A stretch of 64,000 nt of DNA from CAZMHJ01 sp046350635 (GCA_046350635.1 JAXLZY010000001.1:62001-126000), one strand, 5' to 3'. Positions 15,619 through 24,013 are shown, counted from the first letter of the stretch. The notes: generated by a model from the letters alone, not told the origin. Numbers and translations are program-made.

Positions 15619-17277
15619 TTAGACTTGTGGGGGTAGATTGCCGTTTTCGTCTGGCAATGGGAACGGTGGTGGCACAATTGGAGGTGGCACCGTTGGTGGT
15701 GTATCGACAACTTGCGGCTCGACAACATTAAGATTTTCGCCAAGTGGTTGCGCGCCAACAGATTCAAGTGGTTCAGGCCTGTTTGGATCATAACCCGCAG
15801 CACTCATCGCATCGAGCACAGCTTGCCTAGCTGCATCTGCGTCCGGTGCTGGTTCTGGCGCATGAACTTCTTCGCCTGTAAATTGCTCTACCGACTTTTC
15901 TATGTCCGCGAGCGTTTCACTATCTGATACTTGCGGTCCAAGCGTATCAATAACAGGTGTATCGCCACTACTTGGCAAAATTGGACTTTCGGTTACCGGT
16001 ACGTCAGGTGCCTTTACCGATTCAGCATCATCTTGAACGCTCAAGAGTGGTGATTGGGTACTGCCCTGGCTGCTCCCAAAATCTGGTGCCGGAAATGGCG
16101 ATTCTGGTATTGCACTAAGTGGATCAACACTTGGTTCTATAACGTCTTCTTGCGTACTACCGGTTAAGGTACCACCCATTTGCGGTGGCTCAGAAACATA
16201 CTTGCTGTATTCGCCGGGTTGCTCAGGTTGCACCGGCGGTTCATCTGGGAGTGGCTGAATAACTTTTTCGTGTGCAAGTGATGCCTGGCGGCTCGAAAGC
16301 TGCACATCATCGACTGCTTTTGCTAAATCATCAGCGCTTTGGAATGTCCCTTGTTCGTCAATATGAATCTGTTCTTCTTTGTTTTCTGGTTCAGGATGCT
16401 CTTCTTCGTAGGCTTTAGCCTCTTCTGCAATATGATCGGCATGAAGCGAAATAACGCCTTCGCCATCCTCGTTTGGCTGACCTTGGTCTTCTGCAGGGGC
16501 TGGTAAGTCACTTGGCACGGGTTCTTCAACTGGCGCCGTTAACTCATTGGCGATTAGTTGCTGGTTTGCGCCTGCAGCCATAAGCTGTGCACTCATGGTC
16601 ATCACCTTAGGACTCGTCTTGTCGTTACTAAATCGTTCTGTTTCGGCGACGATACCGGTTAAGAAGGCTGTGGACATTTGGCTGTCTAATAAACCGCTCT
16701 GGAATGCTTCGCTAATACTAACAAGCATTTCACATAAGCTACTTGCGCTCGGGTCTTGCCAATTTATACTACCGACATCAACCGGAGCCTGGCCCGCCAT
16801 TACTCCAATTACCGTAGCATCGTGCAAAATTCGGCCATGAGCCATAATTGCTTGGTCGATATGTTCACGCTGATCTACGCCAAGTGCAAGCACCACATCA
16901 ACATTAAAATCACCTTGGCTAAAGTTAAGGTCTGCTTCAGAAAGGCTCGTTTTATAAGGGGTGATAAATATCTTTACCACATCTTCTTCTACCTTATAGC
17001 GAAGTTTATCTGCCTTGGATTTGTCGAGTGAAATAATAAAATCGCGTAAGCTATCGGTGTTTTGCTCGAGCGTATCTTCGGGTTTTAAGAATTCAATCGT
17101 AGAAGGAACTTGGCCACTAAATACAGCGGTCGCGTGCTTGCCCAGCTTGTTCATCATAAGTGTTAACCCAATTGCAGCAGAAAGCTGATCTACCGAAGGA
17201 TTATTACTAACCGTAACCAGCACATTCTGGGCTTCTTTGAGCCGTTCAACAACTTGTGATTTTGGGTTATTGTCCAT
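15619..17277 (-). CDS. Degenerate DHH-phosphoesterase-like protein with Pro/Glu-rich tail
   Basis: Residues 1-245 follow the DHH/DHHA1 nanoRNase fold: an N-terminal VLVTVSNNPSVDQLSAAIGL where the family has a DPDAIGS motif, and later ILHDATVIGVM and DPSASSLCEML, where active members carry DHH and an S-x-E segment. The metal-binding Asp/His are largely replaced, so catalysis is doubtful. Residues 250-552 are acidic, Pro-rich and probably disordered. No membrane helix. The 552 aa combine a probably inactive nuclease fold with a long tail, suggesting a nucleotide-sensing or scaffold role. A -10-like TATAGT lies upstream of 17277. Confidence 0.65.
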   Translation of the reverse strand: MDNNPKSQVVERLKEAQNVLVTVSNNPSVDQLSAAIGLTLMMNKLGKHATAVFSGQVPSTIEFLKPEDTLEQNTDSLRDFIISLDKSKADKLRYKVEEDVVKIFITPYKTSLSEADLNFSQGDFNVDVVLALGVDQREHIDQAIMAHGRILHDATVIGVMAGQAPVDVGSINWQDPSASSLCEMLVSISEAFQSGLLDSQMSTAFLTGIVAETERFSNDKTSPKVMTMSAQLMAAGANQQLIANELTAPVEEPVPSDLPAPAEDQGQPNEDGEGVISLHADHIAEEAKAYEEEHPEPENKEEQIHIDEQGTFQSADDLAKAVDDVQLSSRQASLAHEKVIQPLPDEPPVQPEQPGEYSKYVSEPPQMGGTLTGSTQEDVIEPSVDPLSAIPESPFPAPDFGSSQGSTQSPLLSVQDDAESVKAPDVPVTESPILPSSGDTPVIDTLGPQVSDSETLADIEKSVEQFTGEEVHAPEPAPDADAARQAVLDAMSAAGYDPNRPEPLESVGAQPLGENLNVVEPQVVDTPPTVPPPIVPPPFPLPDENGNLPPQV

Positions 17278-17378
17278 GATGTTTATTTTTTATGTTGACT
17301 ATATAAGTGAACATTACCATAAAAACTTTGGCTCTGCAAGGGTCCAGTGATTGCAAAAACCCCCGTTTTTCGGTATAC

Positions 17379-17407
17379 TTGCCCATTGACGAAATAATAA
17401 TTATAAT
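17379..17407 (+). promoter_or_regulatory. Promoter of rpsT
   Basis: TTGCCC (17379-17384), 17-nt spacer, TATAAT (17402-17407). The leader is about 27 nt and includes the Shine-Dalgarno AAAGGAAG before the ATG at 17441. Confidence 0.7.
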
Positions 17408-17440
17408 CACCTGCACTGTCGGGTCACAAAAGGAAGTCGA

Positions 17441-17833
17441 ATGCCAATCATTAAATCAGCAAAAAAGCGCGTAAAAGTTTCAGCCAAAGCTGCAACTCGC
17501 AATGCTAAAACAAAGCGAACACTACGCGAGGCTGTAAAGAGTTTCCATACCGCACTTAAGGGCGGTAAAGCCGCTGACATTAGCGCTGCCCAATCAAAGG
17601 CCGTTAGTGCCATTGATACCGCCGCAAAAAAGAATGTCATCCATAAGAACAAAGCTGCTCACAAAAAGAGTCAGCTTGCTAAGGCTGCAAAAGCCGCTGG
17701 TGCTAAACCAGCCGCAACAGCAAAGAAGACCGCACCTGCTAAGGCTGCTCCAAAAAAAGCGGCTGCAAAACCTGCAGCAAAGAAGACCGCAGCTAAAAAA
17801 GCTCCAGCAAAAAAGCCAGCAGCTAAGAAATAG
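17441..17833 (+). CDS. rpsT: 30S ribosomal protein bS20 with histone-like Lys/Ala tail
   Basis: bS20 binds helices 6, 11 and 44 of 16S rRNA. Residues 1-85 are the normal protein (MPIIKSAKKRVKVSAKAATRN, then VKSFHTALKGG and KKNVIHKNKAAHKKSQLAK). Residues 88-130 are an extra tail made almost only of Lys, Ala, Pro and Thr (PAKKTAAKK-type repeats), like histone H1 or HU-extension tails. The usual protein is about 87 aa. The tail may bind rRNA or DNA. The gene is single, with its own promoter and a strong terminator. Confidence 0.93.
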   Translation: MPIIKSAKKRVKVSAKAATRNAKTKRTLREAVKSFHTALKGGKAADISAAQSKAVSAIDTAAKKNVIHKNKAAHKKSQLAKAAKAAGAKPAATAKKTAPAKAAPKKAAAKPAAKKTAAKKAPAKKPAAKK

Positions 17834-17851
17834 TAATCGAGACGTCTCGTG

Positions 17852-17880
17852 AACACCCTGCACAGCAGGGTGTTTTTATT
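17852..17880 (+). terminator. Rho-independent terminator of rpsT
   Basis: AACACCCTGC-ACA-GCAGGGTGTT (17852-17874) is a perfect 10-bp stem followed by TTTATT. The -10 of the next gene starts only 4 nt further on. Confidence 0.9.
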
Positions 17881-17883
17881 TGC

Positions 17884-17889
17884 TATACT
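17884..17889 (+). promoter_or_regulatory. -10 box of the leaderless NUDIX gene
   Basis: TATACT ends 6 nt before the ATG at 17896. No clear -35 exists because the rpsT terminator occupies that position. Confidence 0.6.
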
Positions 17890-17895
17890 TCGCAT

Positions 17896-18501
17896 ATGAA
17901 TACTTATGAAAAATGGAAGACTCTAGCTTCAAAATACTTAGTGAATGACCGATGGCTAAAACTTCGTGCGGACACGGTTGAAACTCCTGATGGTAACACT
18001 CTTGACCCCTTTTATGTATTGGAATTTCCAGACTGGATTAATTGTCTGGTCGTCGATAATAACGACAATGCCTTAATGATTAGACAATATCGACACGGAG
18101 CAAAAGAATACGTACTTGAAATAATAGGTGGCAGCACTGAGCAACATGATGTAAGTGTCGAAGATGCAATTAGACGAGAACTGAACGAGGAGCTTGGATA
18201 CATTGGGGGAGAAGTGATCCTAACTGGAGTTAGTTACGCCAATCCTGCTAACCAAACGAATAAAATTTATTCTTACTTTGCTTTTGGGGGTAGTTGCGCT
18301 AATGAGCAAGCACTTGAACCGGGTGAGAATATAGTTATTGAAAAAATGCCCTTCGTTGATATGGTACAAAAGTTATCCGCATCAGGCGTCGATGAGGTGT
18401 TCCAAAGTTACAATATTACAAACTTACACTTCGCACTCCGTTACATAAAACAATCTGATAATACACGTTTAAAACAATTACACGAAAAATTACAATTTTA
18501 G
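17896..18501 (+). CDS. NUDIX hydrolase, ADP-ribose pyrophosphatase type
   Basis: The protein resembles NudF-like ADP-sugar pyrophosphatases: an N-terminal strand (KWKTLASKYLVNDRWLKLRAD), a central ALMIRQYRHGAKEYVLEIIGG, and the Nudix helix with RRELNEELGYIGG near residues 95-107. The spacing before REL is slightly unusual (GGSTEQHDVSVEDAI), so the first Glu of the box is shifted, but the REUxEExG core is intact. The length of 201 aa is normal. The mRNA is probably leaderless, and the stop overlaps by 4 nt the end of convergent holA. The substrate is inferred. Confidence 0.85.
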   Translation: MNTYEKWKTLASKYLVNDRWLKLRADTVETPDGNTLDPFYVLEFPDWINCLVVDNNDNALMIRQYRHGAKEYVLEIIGGSTEQHDVSVEDAIRRELNEELGYIGGEVILTGVSYANPANQTNKIYSYFAFGGSCANEQALEPGENIVIEKMPFVDMVQKLSASGVDEVFQSYNITNLHFALRYIKQSDNTRLKQLHEKLQF

Positions 18502-19415
18502 GCGAAGCTTGTTATAAGGGTGCGAACCGCATCGTCGGCATTGACCGATGTTGATTTAAGCATTGTGTCTGTAGCGATAGCGTGCTCGAACAGCTGTAAC
18601 AATTTTGCATCAGATAATCGTTTGGCGGTTGTCTGATTTTTGCGAACGACAAATGGGCTCATTTTTGCACTTGATGCAATATCACCCGCAGACATCGAGT
18701 CTGCAGTTTTTACTATAGCGAGAGAGTGCAGCTGCCATACAACCATACCTAAAATAGCTTGTGGTTCCATACCCTGCATACGCTGTTCGGCATACAGTTT
18801 AAGTGCATCACCAACTTTACCCGCAAAGGCAGCATCGAGCATCGTAAAAATACTTGATTGTGGGGCATAAGCGGTTAGATTTTGAATTGATTCGCTTGTA
18901 ATGTCTGGATTATAGAGCACTAATTTAGCAAGTTCATTTGCAAGTAATTGCTGGTTTGTGCCAACCCGTTCAATAAGTGCTTGTGCAGAACTACGACTAA
19001 TGGTGCCTTTTAGATTTCTGGTTTGCTCGACAACCCATGCTACTAAATCATCACCTTCTAAATGAGAAAACTCGCGTACCTCGGCTAACTTTTTGAGCGT
19101 GCTAAGGTATTTACTGCGACCATCAACATGGCCTTCTATAATGACAAAATCAACTGCATCAGCAACACTTTGACTTATCGCTTCGAACTGCTCGGTCAGC
19201 TGTTTATTGGTGCTAAAATCACGCACAATCACAAGTCGACGTTCAGACAGAAACGGAATAGAACTAATTGCGTCAGTTAGGGTACTTAGTTCGAGCTCTT
19301 CGCCGCTAAATCTATCAACGGCAACGGTACCGTGCATGCCAATAAAGGCATCTATAAACTCGCGAGCTGCTTGTTCGCGGGCGTGCCCATTATCACCAAT
19401 AAATGCCAGTATCAT
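18498..19415 (-). CDS. holA: DNA polymerase III delta subunit
   Basis: HolA opens the sliding clamp within the clamp loader. The 305 aa show the family's pattern: an N-terminal AAA+-like domain with ERRLVIVRDF near residue 65, and a C-terminal collar domain (IFTMLDAAFAGKVGDALKLY, GMVVWQLHSLAIVK). As usual for delta, no functional Walker A is present. The start overlaps the stop of mutM by 4 nt (ATGA), so the two repair/replication genes form one unit driven by the mutM promoter. Identity rests on the C-terminal signature and length. Confidence 0.85.
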   Translation of the reverse strand: MILAFIGDNGHAREQAAREFIDAFIGMHGTVAVDRFSGEELELSTLTDAISSIPFLSERRLVIVRDFSTNKQLTEQFEAISQSVADAVDFVIIEGHVDGRSKYLSTLKKLAEVREFSHLEGDDLVAWVVEQTRNLKGTISRSSAQALIERVGTNQQLLANELAKLVLYNPDITSESIQNLTAYAPQSSIFTMLDAAFAGKVGDALKLYAEQRMQGMEPQAILGMVVWQLHSLAIVKTADSMSAGDIASSAKMSPFVVRKNQTTAKRLSDAKLLQLFEHAIATDTMLKSTSVNADDAVRTLITSFA

Positions 19416-20296
19416 GATAGATTCCTTTTATATAATTTTTGGCAGGTCGTGCATATATGAGTTCCCCGCCCCGCAACCTTTGTTTTAATTATCTCATGCC
19501 CACAGACCGGACATGGTAATTTGTCACGCCTAAATACTTTTGCGAAATCTATATAGCTACCACGTTTCCCTTCGGCATTTACATAATTACGGTCGGTTGA
19601 ACCACCTTTTTCTATACTGAGTTTTAAGACGGCAACTATTTCCGCATGTAAATCATTCAATTTCTTTTTAGGTATTACACCAACAATACTTGCCGGATGA
19701 ATTTTAGCCGCAAACAAAGACTCGTCAGCATAAATATTACCAACACCCGCTAGCACAGTTTGATCGAGTATTGCTGCTTTTATAGAAGTATTTTTACGCC
19801 TCAGTACTCGGTCGACAAACACGTCTGCCGTAAATTCTTTGCTGAGCGGTTCGGGGCCAACCTTTTTCATAAAATCGATATTCGGAACTTCAATTGTTGG
19901 CATAAGTCGCATCCAGCCGAACTTGCGCTGATCGTTAAAATATAGATGCGAATCATCATCAAATGTAATTGCTACTCGTGTTGACTTATCGGGTAATTCG
20001 CCAATTAAACTATCGTTTGGATGCCCCGCCCCAAACACTTCATTACCCCTAAACACAAGTTGCCCGGTCATTTTTAGATGAATGACTAGGCTATACTCGG
20101 TCGACAAATCTATCATTAAAACCTTAGCCCGACGCCGTGCTTGCAAAATAGTTGCATCAATCAGAAAAGCGTCAACATCAGCCGGCGCATTTGGAAAGCT
20201 TTTCGCTGTATCAAACTGAACTGCACTCACGCGCTTGCGTGGTAGTAAGCGTTGTAACCCTAGGCGAACAGTCTCAACTTCTGGTAGTTCTGGCAT
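19412..20296 (-). CDS. mutM: Formamidopyrimidine-DNA glycosylase (Fpg/MutM)
   Basis: MutM removes 8-oxoguanine and FaPy lesions and cuts the abasic site. The catalytic N-terminus PELPEVETVR (Pro2, Glu3) is intact, as is the lesion-binding Lys (IHLKMTGQL). The C-terminal zinc finger has all four Cys (CPVCG and CTTCQ). The length of 294 aa is standard. The -10 TATAAT ends 8 nt before the ATG with no Shine-Dalgarno: leaderless, and the box is shared with the divergent gene at 20321. It keeps its zinc ligands, in contrast to DnaG in this window. Confidence 0.96.
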   Translation of the reverse strand: MPELPEVETVRLGLQRLLPRKRVSAVQFDTAKSFPNAPADVDAFLIDATILQARRRAKVLMIDLSTEYSLVIHLKMTGQLVFRGNEVFGAGHPNDSLIGELPDKSTRVAITFDDDSHLYFNDQRKFGWMRLMPTIEVPNIDFMKKVGPEPLSKEFTADVFVDRVLRRKNTSIKAAILDQTVLAGVGNIYADESLFAAKIHPASIVGVIPKKKLNDLHAEIVAVLKLSIEKGGSTDRNYVNAEGKRGSYIDFAKVFRRDKLPCPVCGHEIIKTKVAGRGTHICTTCQKLYKRNLS

Positions 20297-20304
20297 ACGT
20301 GTCC

Positions 20305-20312
20305 ATTATAAT
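20305..20312. promoter_or_regulatory. Shared palindromic -10 of mutM and the DciA-like gene
   Basis: ATTATAAT is self-complementary and reads TATAAT on both strands. It ends 8 nt before the mutM ATG (20296) on one strand and 8 nt before the ATG at 20321 on the other. Neither has a Shine-Dalgarno. Confidence 0.65.
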
Positions 20313-20320
20313 AGGTGTTA

Positions 20321-20557
20321 ATGGATAGTTTAAAAGATTTACTAGCAGCTAAAAATTTAGATGAACCAACCGAAGTGACGGCCCTCCGCGAATATTGCCA
20401 AGATTTGTTTCAATTTACACCAAAAATTTCACTTAAAAATGATTGTATTTGGATGATGGTTCCAAACGGAATCTTAGCAACAGAACTGCGCATGCGTCTG
20501 CCCGAAATTAAACGTCGTTGTGGTTTAACGCAAAAACTTGTTATTCGTATTGGCTAA
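20321..20557 (+). CDS. Small DUF721/DciA-like protein (78 aa)
   Basis: The C-terminal half (IWMMVPNGILATELRMRLPE, then KLVIRIG) resembles the KH-like core of DUF721/DciA proteins, which help load the replicative helicase in bacteria lacking DnaC. The protein is shorter than most DciA proteins, so the assignment is tentative. I start it at the ATG at 20321 because TATAAT ends 8 nt before it; an ATG two codons upstream lies inside the spacer. It abuts the end of the convergent hydrolase gene with no gap. Confidence 0.6.
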   Translation: MDSLKDLLAAKNLDEPTEVTALREYCQDLFQFTPKISLKNDCIWMMVPNGILATELRMRLPEIKRRCGLTQKLVIRIG

Positions 20558-21484
20558 CTAATAGACAACGCCAAATAAATCTTGTTCGACATCAGCATTC
20601 GTTATGGTGAGTGGATTAACGCGTCGAGCAACGATAGTATCTGCATCCGTAATTGTCTGGGTAATAACGCCGGCAACCTCGTCGGCTCTGTTGTATGTAA
20701 AATTATGGTTCGCATTACGTACGATGTATTCACCATCAAAGGGCACATCTTCGGTGCTGAGTTGTACATCCTTGTATGGAAAAATCTTGTCTCCGTCTGC
20801 CATTACATTCAAAACTACTACGCCTCGTTCCGTTAATGACTCTATATGGCGACCAACGTATTGGTTTGCAGCGGCGAGCCCTTCACTACCAGCAAGAATT
20901 GGGTTCCGTAGTATAACTTTTACACTTTCTACAGCAAACCTGCCTTCGTGAATTGGATGCTGAAGTAACGCACCGCCCTCTTCAAAAACCACCTCGTTTA
21001 ATACACGTGGCGCTACGTGCTGTAAGTTATCAAGTTGAATCAGACCTGCGCTCCCCAGTAGAGCCAAAACGCGAATATCGAGCTCTTTTTCATAGGTAGC
21101 ACGAGTACCGTCTATACCGCCAAAAGAATGACCAGCTAAACTGACGCTCGCATACTCTCCTTCGAGTTTTCGCACAACAGCTGCAACATTTTCAACCCTT
21201 AAATGGTGTGAACGAAAAACTTTAATTGGATTAACGTACCTTGGGTGGTATAGCGTTGCTGCAGCCATACCTAATTTTGCCGTGGCTGTTCTAAGCGGTT
21301 TTAATGAGTCTTCACTTTCCGTCCAACCCGTTAAATCAAGAACAATATGATCTGAAACGTCACCACCAAAATGGCGCCTATCAGGGCGTTCGATTGTAAA
21401 AGGCACCTCATCACTACCGACTTTTGCGGTTAGCTTGATTTTTTCGATACCCTCGCCTGATTTTTCAAACTGTGGAACGCTCAT
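20558..21484 (-). CDS. Alpha/beta-hydrolase fold protein (308 aa)
   Basis: The nucleophile elbow reads LAGHSFGGIDG (about residues 118-128). A later DGDKIFPYKD and a final NANHNFTYNRA give candidate acid and His of the triad. The N-terminal 60 residues, rich in charge, are less typical. No signal peptide, so probably cytosolic. It could be an esterase, lipase or dienelactone hydrolase-like enzyme; no substrate is indicated. It is the first of two such hydrolases in the window, the other at 14691. It lies alone, convergent with the DciA-like gene. Confidence 0.8.
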   Translation of the reverse strand: MSVPQFEKSGEGIEKIKLTAKVGSDEVPFTIERPDRRHFGGDVSDHIVLDLTGWTESEDSLKPLRTATAKLGMAAATLYHPRYVNPIKVFRSHHLRVENVAAVVRKLEGEYASVSLAGHSFGGIDGTRATYEKELDIRVLALLGSAGLIQLDNLQHVAPRVLNEVVFEEGGALLQHPIHEGRFAVESVKVILRNPILAGSEGLAAANQYVGRHIESLTERGVVVLNVMADGDKIFPYKDVQLSTEDVPFDGEYIVRNANHNFTYNRADEVAGVITQTITDADTIVARRVNPLTITNADVEQDLFGVVY

Positions 21485-21531
21485 AATACTGTTTCTTTTA
21501 TAACTGTATTATTTGCATACTACGCCCGTTT

Positions 21532-22113
21532 TTACGTTTTGGGTAGTAGTTTTTCTAATCGTCTCTTTAAATGAGCAAAGCCATCGTAGCGAATAGCTAC
21601 AAGGCCAGCGATTTCAGCTCCGCGAACGTTATCTGCATTATCATCTATCATTATCGCTTCGCTCGTATCAACTCCAAGTGTCTCACACATATGAACATAC
21701 GCAGCGGGGTTGGGCTTGATCATCCCTGTTTCGCTCGATAGAACGGCTGAATCAAAAAGGTGTTCACGCTCTTTTTTCGTAAAGAATTCTTCCATGGTAC
21801 CACGCCCAATATTACTGAGCATACCGATGTTATAGTGAGGTCGTAAAACTGATTCAATGTAATCCATAAGCTCATTATTACGGCCAAAACCGCGTGTATA
21901 GTGCCTGTTGATTTCGCCCTGGGTTAGACCTGTCAGTTCTGCAAGTTGTTGTTCGAACTCGGTAGTGCTAATAAGTCCGTAATCAACCTGATTATGTAGA
22001 TCAAGTACGTCCCCTTTTATACGCTCGTAATTCTTGGCGTGGTTTTTGACATACTCAGGGCCATGGCGCACATACAGTACCCCAAAACAATCAAAAATTA
22101 TTGCTTTTATCAT
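21532..22113 (-). CDS. HAD-family hydrolase (193 aa)
   Basis: HAD enzymes mostly dephosphorylate small molecules. Motif I reads IIFDCFGVLYV (nucleophile Asp), motif II/III lie around MLSNIGRGT and VLSSETGMIKPNP (Lys), and motif IV is MIDDNADNVRGAE. The layout matches YihX-like class IA phosphatases. The length of 193 aa is normal. It overlaps the 22110 gene by 4 nt (ATGA), which is a paralogue, and closes a four-gene unit with the NUDIX gene. Active-site residues look intact except that +2 after the nucleophile is Phe, common in this subgroup. Confidence 0.85.
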   Translation of the reverse strand: MIKAIIFDCFGVLYVRHGPEYVKNHAKNYERIKGDVLDLHNQVDYGLISTTEFEQQLAELTGLTQGEINRHYTRGFGRNNELMDYIESVLRPHYNIGMLSNIGRGTMEEFFTKKEREHLFDSAVLSSETGMIKPNPAAYVHMCETLGVDTSEAIMIDDNADNVRGAEIAGLVAIRYDGFAHLKRRLEKLLPKT

Positions 22114-22673
22114 AGGATTGCTTCGAGCTCCGCAAAAAGCTGTTCGTTAGTTTTAAATTGTATCGCCAATAGTCCGGCTTCTTTTGCACCCGCCACATTA
22201 TCGGGATTGTCATCTATCATCACGCATTGCTCTGGCACAAGAGACATACTCGCTACGAATCGTTTGAATAGTTCGGGCTGTGGTTTCATGAGTTTAAAAT
22301 CAGAACTAATGCCAATGTAGTCAAATAGCGTATCGATGTTTCTATCTTTTAGTTGCGGTTCAAGCTGTGACCTATCCGCATTAGAAAGCAAAGCAACGCT
22401 GTAGCGCTTTTTATAAGCTTTAATTGCGTCAACTAGCTCTGTATTAAGCGGTATGTTTTGATATTCGTGCGCTACAACTTCGGGAGAAACATCCATGAGC
22501 TCTCCGACTTTAATGCAAAACAAGTTCCAACCAAGTGTACCCGAATTTAAACCAGATTGTATTGCCTGTAGCTCACCCCACTTATCAGCTGACTTTGCGC
22601 GCTCAACAACCGCGTGCCAATAAATATCGTCCACCATTACATCGTAGTAATCAAAGATAAGCGCTTTTATCAT
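22110..22673 (-). CDS. HAD-family hydrolase with diverged motif I (187 aa)
   Basis: This is a paralogue of the next gene: the same length, the same start (MIKALIFD), LLSNADRSQ, a Lys in FKLMKPQP and MIDDNPDNVAGAK. Motif I is unusual, FDYYDVMVDD in place of FDxxGVL, so the loop after the nucleophile Asp differs and the substrate pocket may be altered. It sits between a NUDIX gene and its paralogue with ATGA overlaps on both sides, implying translational coupling. A tandem duplication followed by divergence is the simplest reading. Confidence 0.82.
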   Translation of the reverse strand: MIKALIFDYYDVMVDDIYWHAVVERAKSADKWGELQAIQSGLNSGTLGWNLFCIKVGELMDVSPEVVAHEYQNIPLNTELVDAIKAYKKRYSVALLSNADRSQLEPQLKDRNIDTLFDYIGISSDFKLMKPQPELFKRFVASMSLVPEQCVMIDDNPDNVAGAKEAGLLAIQFKTNEQLFAELEAIL

Positions 22674-23254
22674 GCACCCATTGTCGCATGAGTCTTTTTG
22701 AGCTCATAAAGATTTTTGATAACAGCGTTGTAGTACCAATCTGGATGAGGAACCAAACTGCCATCTACCGGGTTTTTAGTACGAAGTGCAAAAGTATCGA
22801 TATCCCACCATTCAAACCCAGCAACTTCATCACCGACGGTCAATCGCGTAAATGAATTTTTATTAACTAAGGCAAAATACATGTAAACCAATTGATTATG
22901 TGAAAAATGTTCACCCGTTCGATACAGCCCGTCTTCTACAAGGTAGACCGGCCCATCCGGCACGAATAGTTTACCTTTAAGGTTTACCATGCCTTCTTCT
23001 TTAGCTTCGCGCAGCATGGCTTGTTGGGCGGTTTCGCCAGCATCAACATGGCCTGCGAGCGAAATATCATATTTATCTGGGTAGCAGTACATATCTGGTG
23101 AGCGATGCTGAACAAGCACAAACTTTCCATCGTCACTTAAAACCCAGCAGTGAACGTTAATACACTGTAGGCCCGGGTTAGTGTGAACAGTATCGATATC
23201 AAGCCCGCCCTCTACGAACTGTCCAAAAGCATCCACGACAGCTATGTTCTTCAT
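22670..23254 (-). CDS. NUDIX hydrolase, IDI/YfcD-like
   Basis: The Nudix box is canonical: GHVDAGETAQQAMLREAKEEG, near residues 67-87. The context FVLVQHRSPDMYCYPDKYD resembles the YfcD and isopentenyl-diphosphate-isomerase-like branch, but the catalytic Cys region of true IDI (NTCCSHP-like) is not present, so it should be a hydrolase and not an isomerase. The length is 194 aa. It starts in a TAATG junction with the unknown gene upstream and overlaps the HAD gene by 4 nt. A role in house-cleaning of modified nucleotides is possible but unproven. Confidence 0.85.
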   Translation of the reverse strand: MKNIAVVDAFGQFVEGGLDIDTVHTNPGLQCINVHCWVLSDDGKFVLVQHRSPDMYCYPDKYDISLAGHVDAGETAQQAMLREAKEEGMVNLKGKLFVPDGPVYLVEDGLYRTGEHFSHNQLVYMYFALVNKNSFTRLTVGDEVAGFEWWDIDTFALRTKNPVDGSLVPHPDWYYNAVIKNLYELKKTHATMGA

Positions 23255-23988
23255 TACGCTGCCCTTTCTACGTGCTCAATTACCGCCCTATGACCAATGG
23301 GTGCTTCTCCGAGTAATCCTGCACGTTCTGCCTGATGTAATAGGTATAAATCGCCTTCTACCTCGTACAAGCTACGGAACGTCGATGGTGCCTTACCGTC
23401 ACCCCACGATAAATATGACGCTTGGTGTTCATAGACGTATTTTATTGCTTTGGCGTCGGCCTCGAGTTGTTCTTGCCTTGCGATGTCGATTCTGTCTAAT
23501 TCATCAAAAGGAAGCACGGACTTCTCGTCATACGGAGGAACATAATCTGGTATTTCGTGTACAGGGTTTGCACTCAGGTGAAGTTCTAGCCGGTTGGGTT
23601 GGCCTGCCCGATTTGCCCTAACGTCCGTTACCCACCATTCGGTATCTACATAGGTTTCTTTGTCACCTGTGACAACAAAAAACTGTAATCGAGGATCCAA
23701 TGAAGCACCTGAATTATCACGGCCAGCTGCAATATACATAAAATGCCTACCGCTGTTTGTTATGGCAGCCAGCACGGGCATATCGTATGTAATTGTATGG
23801 CCTCCACGCTCCCTTAAAAGTAAAGGACGCTCTGCGGTATACGGATCGCCACTGTATTTTTGTTTAAACGCTTGGTAGTACCTAAAATAATCTTCGTTTC
23901 GGTATAAATCACGCACTGCTTTAGGAACCCCCTTCCACCGCTCAGAAGGTGAACCTAAATACGACCGGTAAGTTTCATTGCTTGGCAT
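23254..23988 (-). CDS. Hypothetical soluble protein (244 aa)
   Basis: No family is recognised. The protein begins MPSNETYRSYLGSPSERW, is hydrophilic and lacks a signal peptide or membrane helix. Aromatic-rich stretches (RNEDYFRYYQAFKQKYSG, YVDTEWWVTDVRANR) suggest a compact enzyme-like domain. It is the first gene of a unit of four (this, NUDIX, HAD, HAD) joined by overlaps, so it may act on phosphorylated or nucleotide-linked compounds; that is inference from position only. A promoter with a repeat motif shared by three other genes lies at 24014-24046. Confidence 0.6.
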   Translation of the reverse strand: MPSNETYRSYLGSPSERWKGVPKAVRDLYRNEDYFRYYQAFKQKYSGDPYTAERPLLLRERGGHTITYDMPVLAAITNSGRHFMYIAAGRDNSGASLDPRLQFFVVTGDKETYVDTEWWVTDVRANRAGQPNRLELHLSANPVHEIPDYVPPYDEKSVLPFDELDRIDIARQEQLEADAKAIKYVYEHQASYLSWGDGKAPSTFRSLYEVEGDLYLLHQAERAGLLGEAPIGHRAVIEHVERAA

Positions 23989-24013
23989 GTTTATTTTTTA
24001 CCGTATACATACC

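Noticed and set aside
22670..23254. Isopentenyl-diphosphate isomerase that could feed the crt pathway
   Set aside because: The NUDIX box and YPDKYD region are similar, but the catalytic Cys segment of type 1 IDI is not present.
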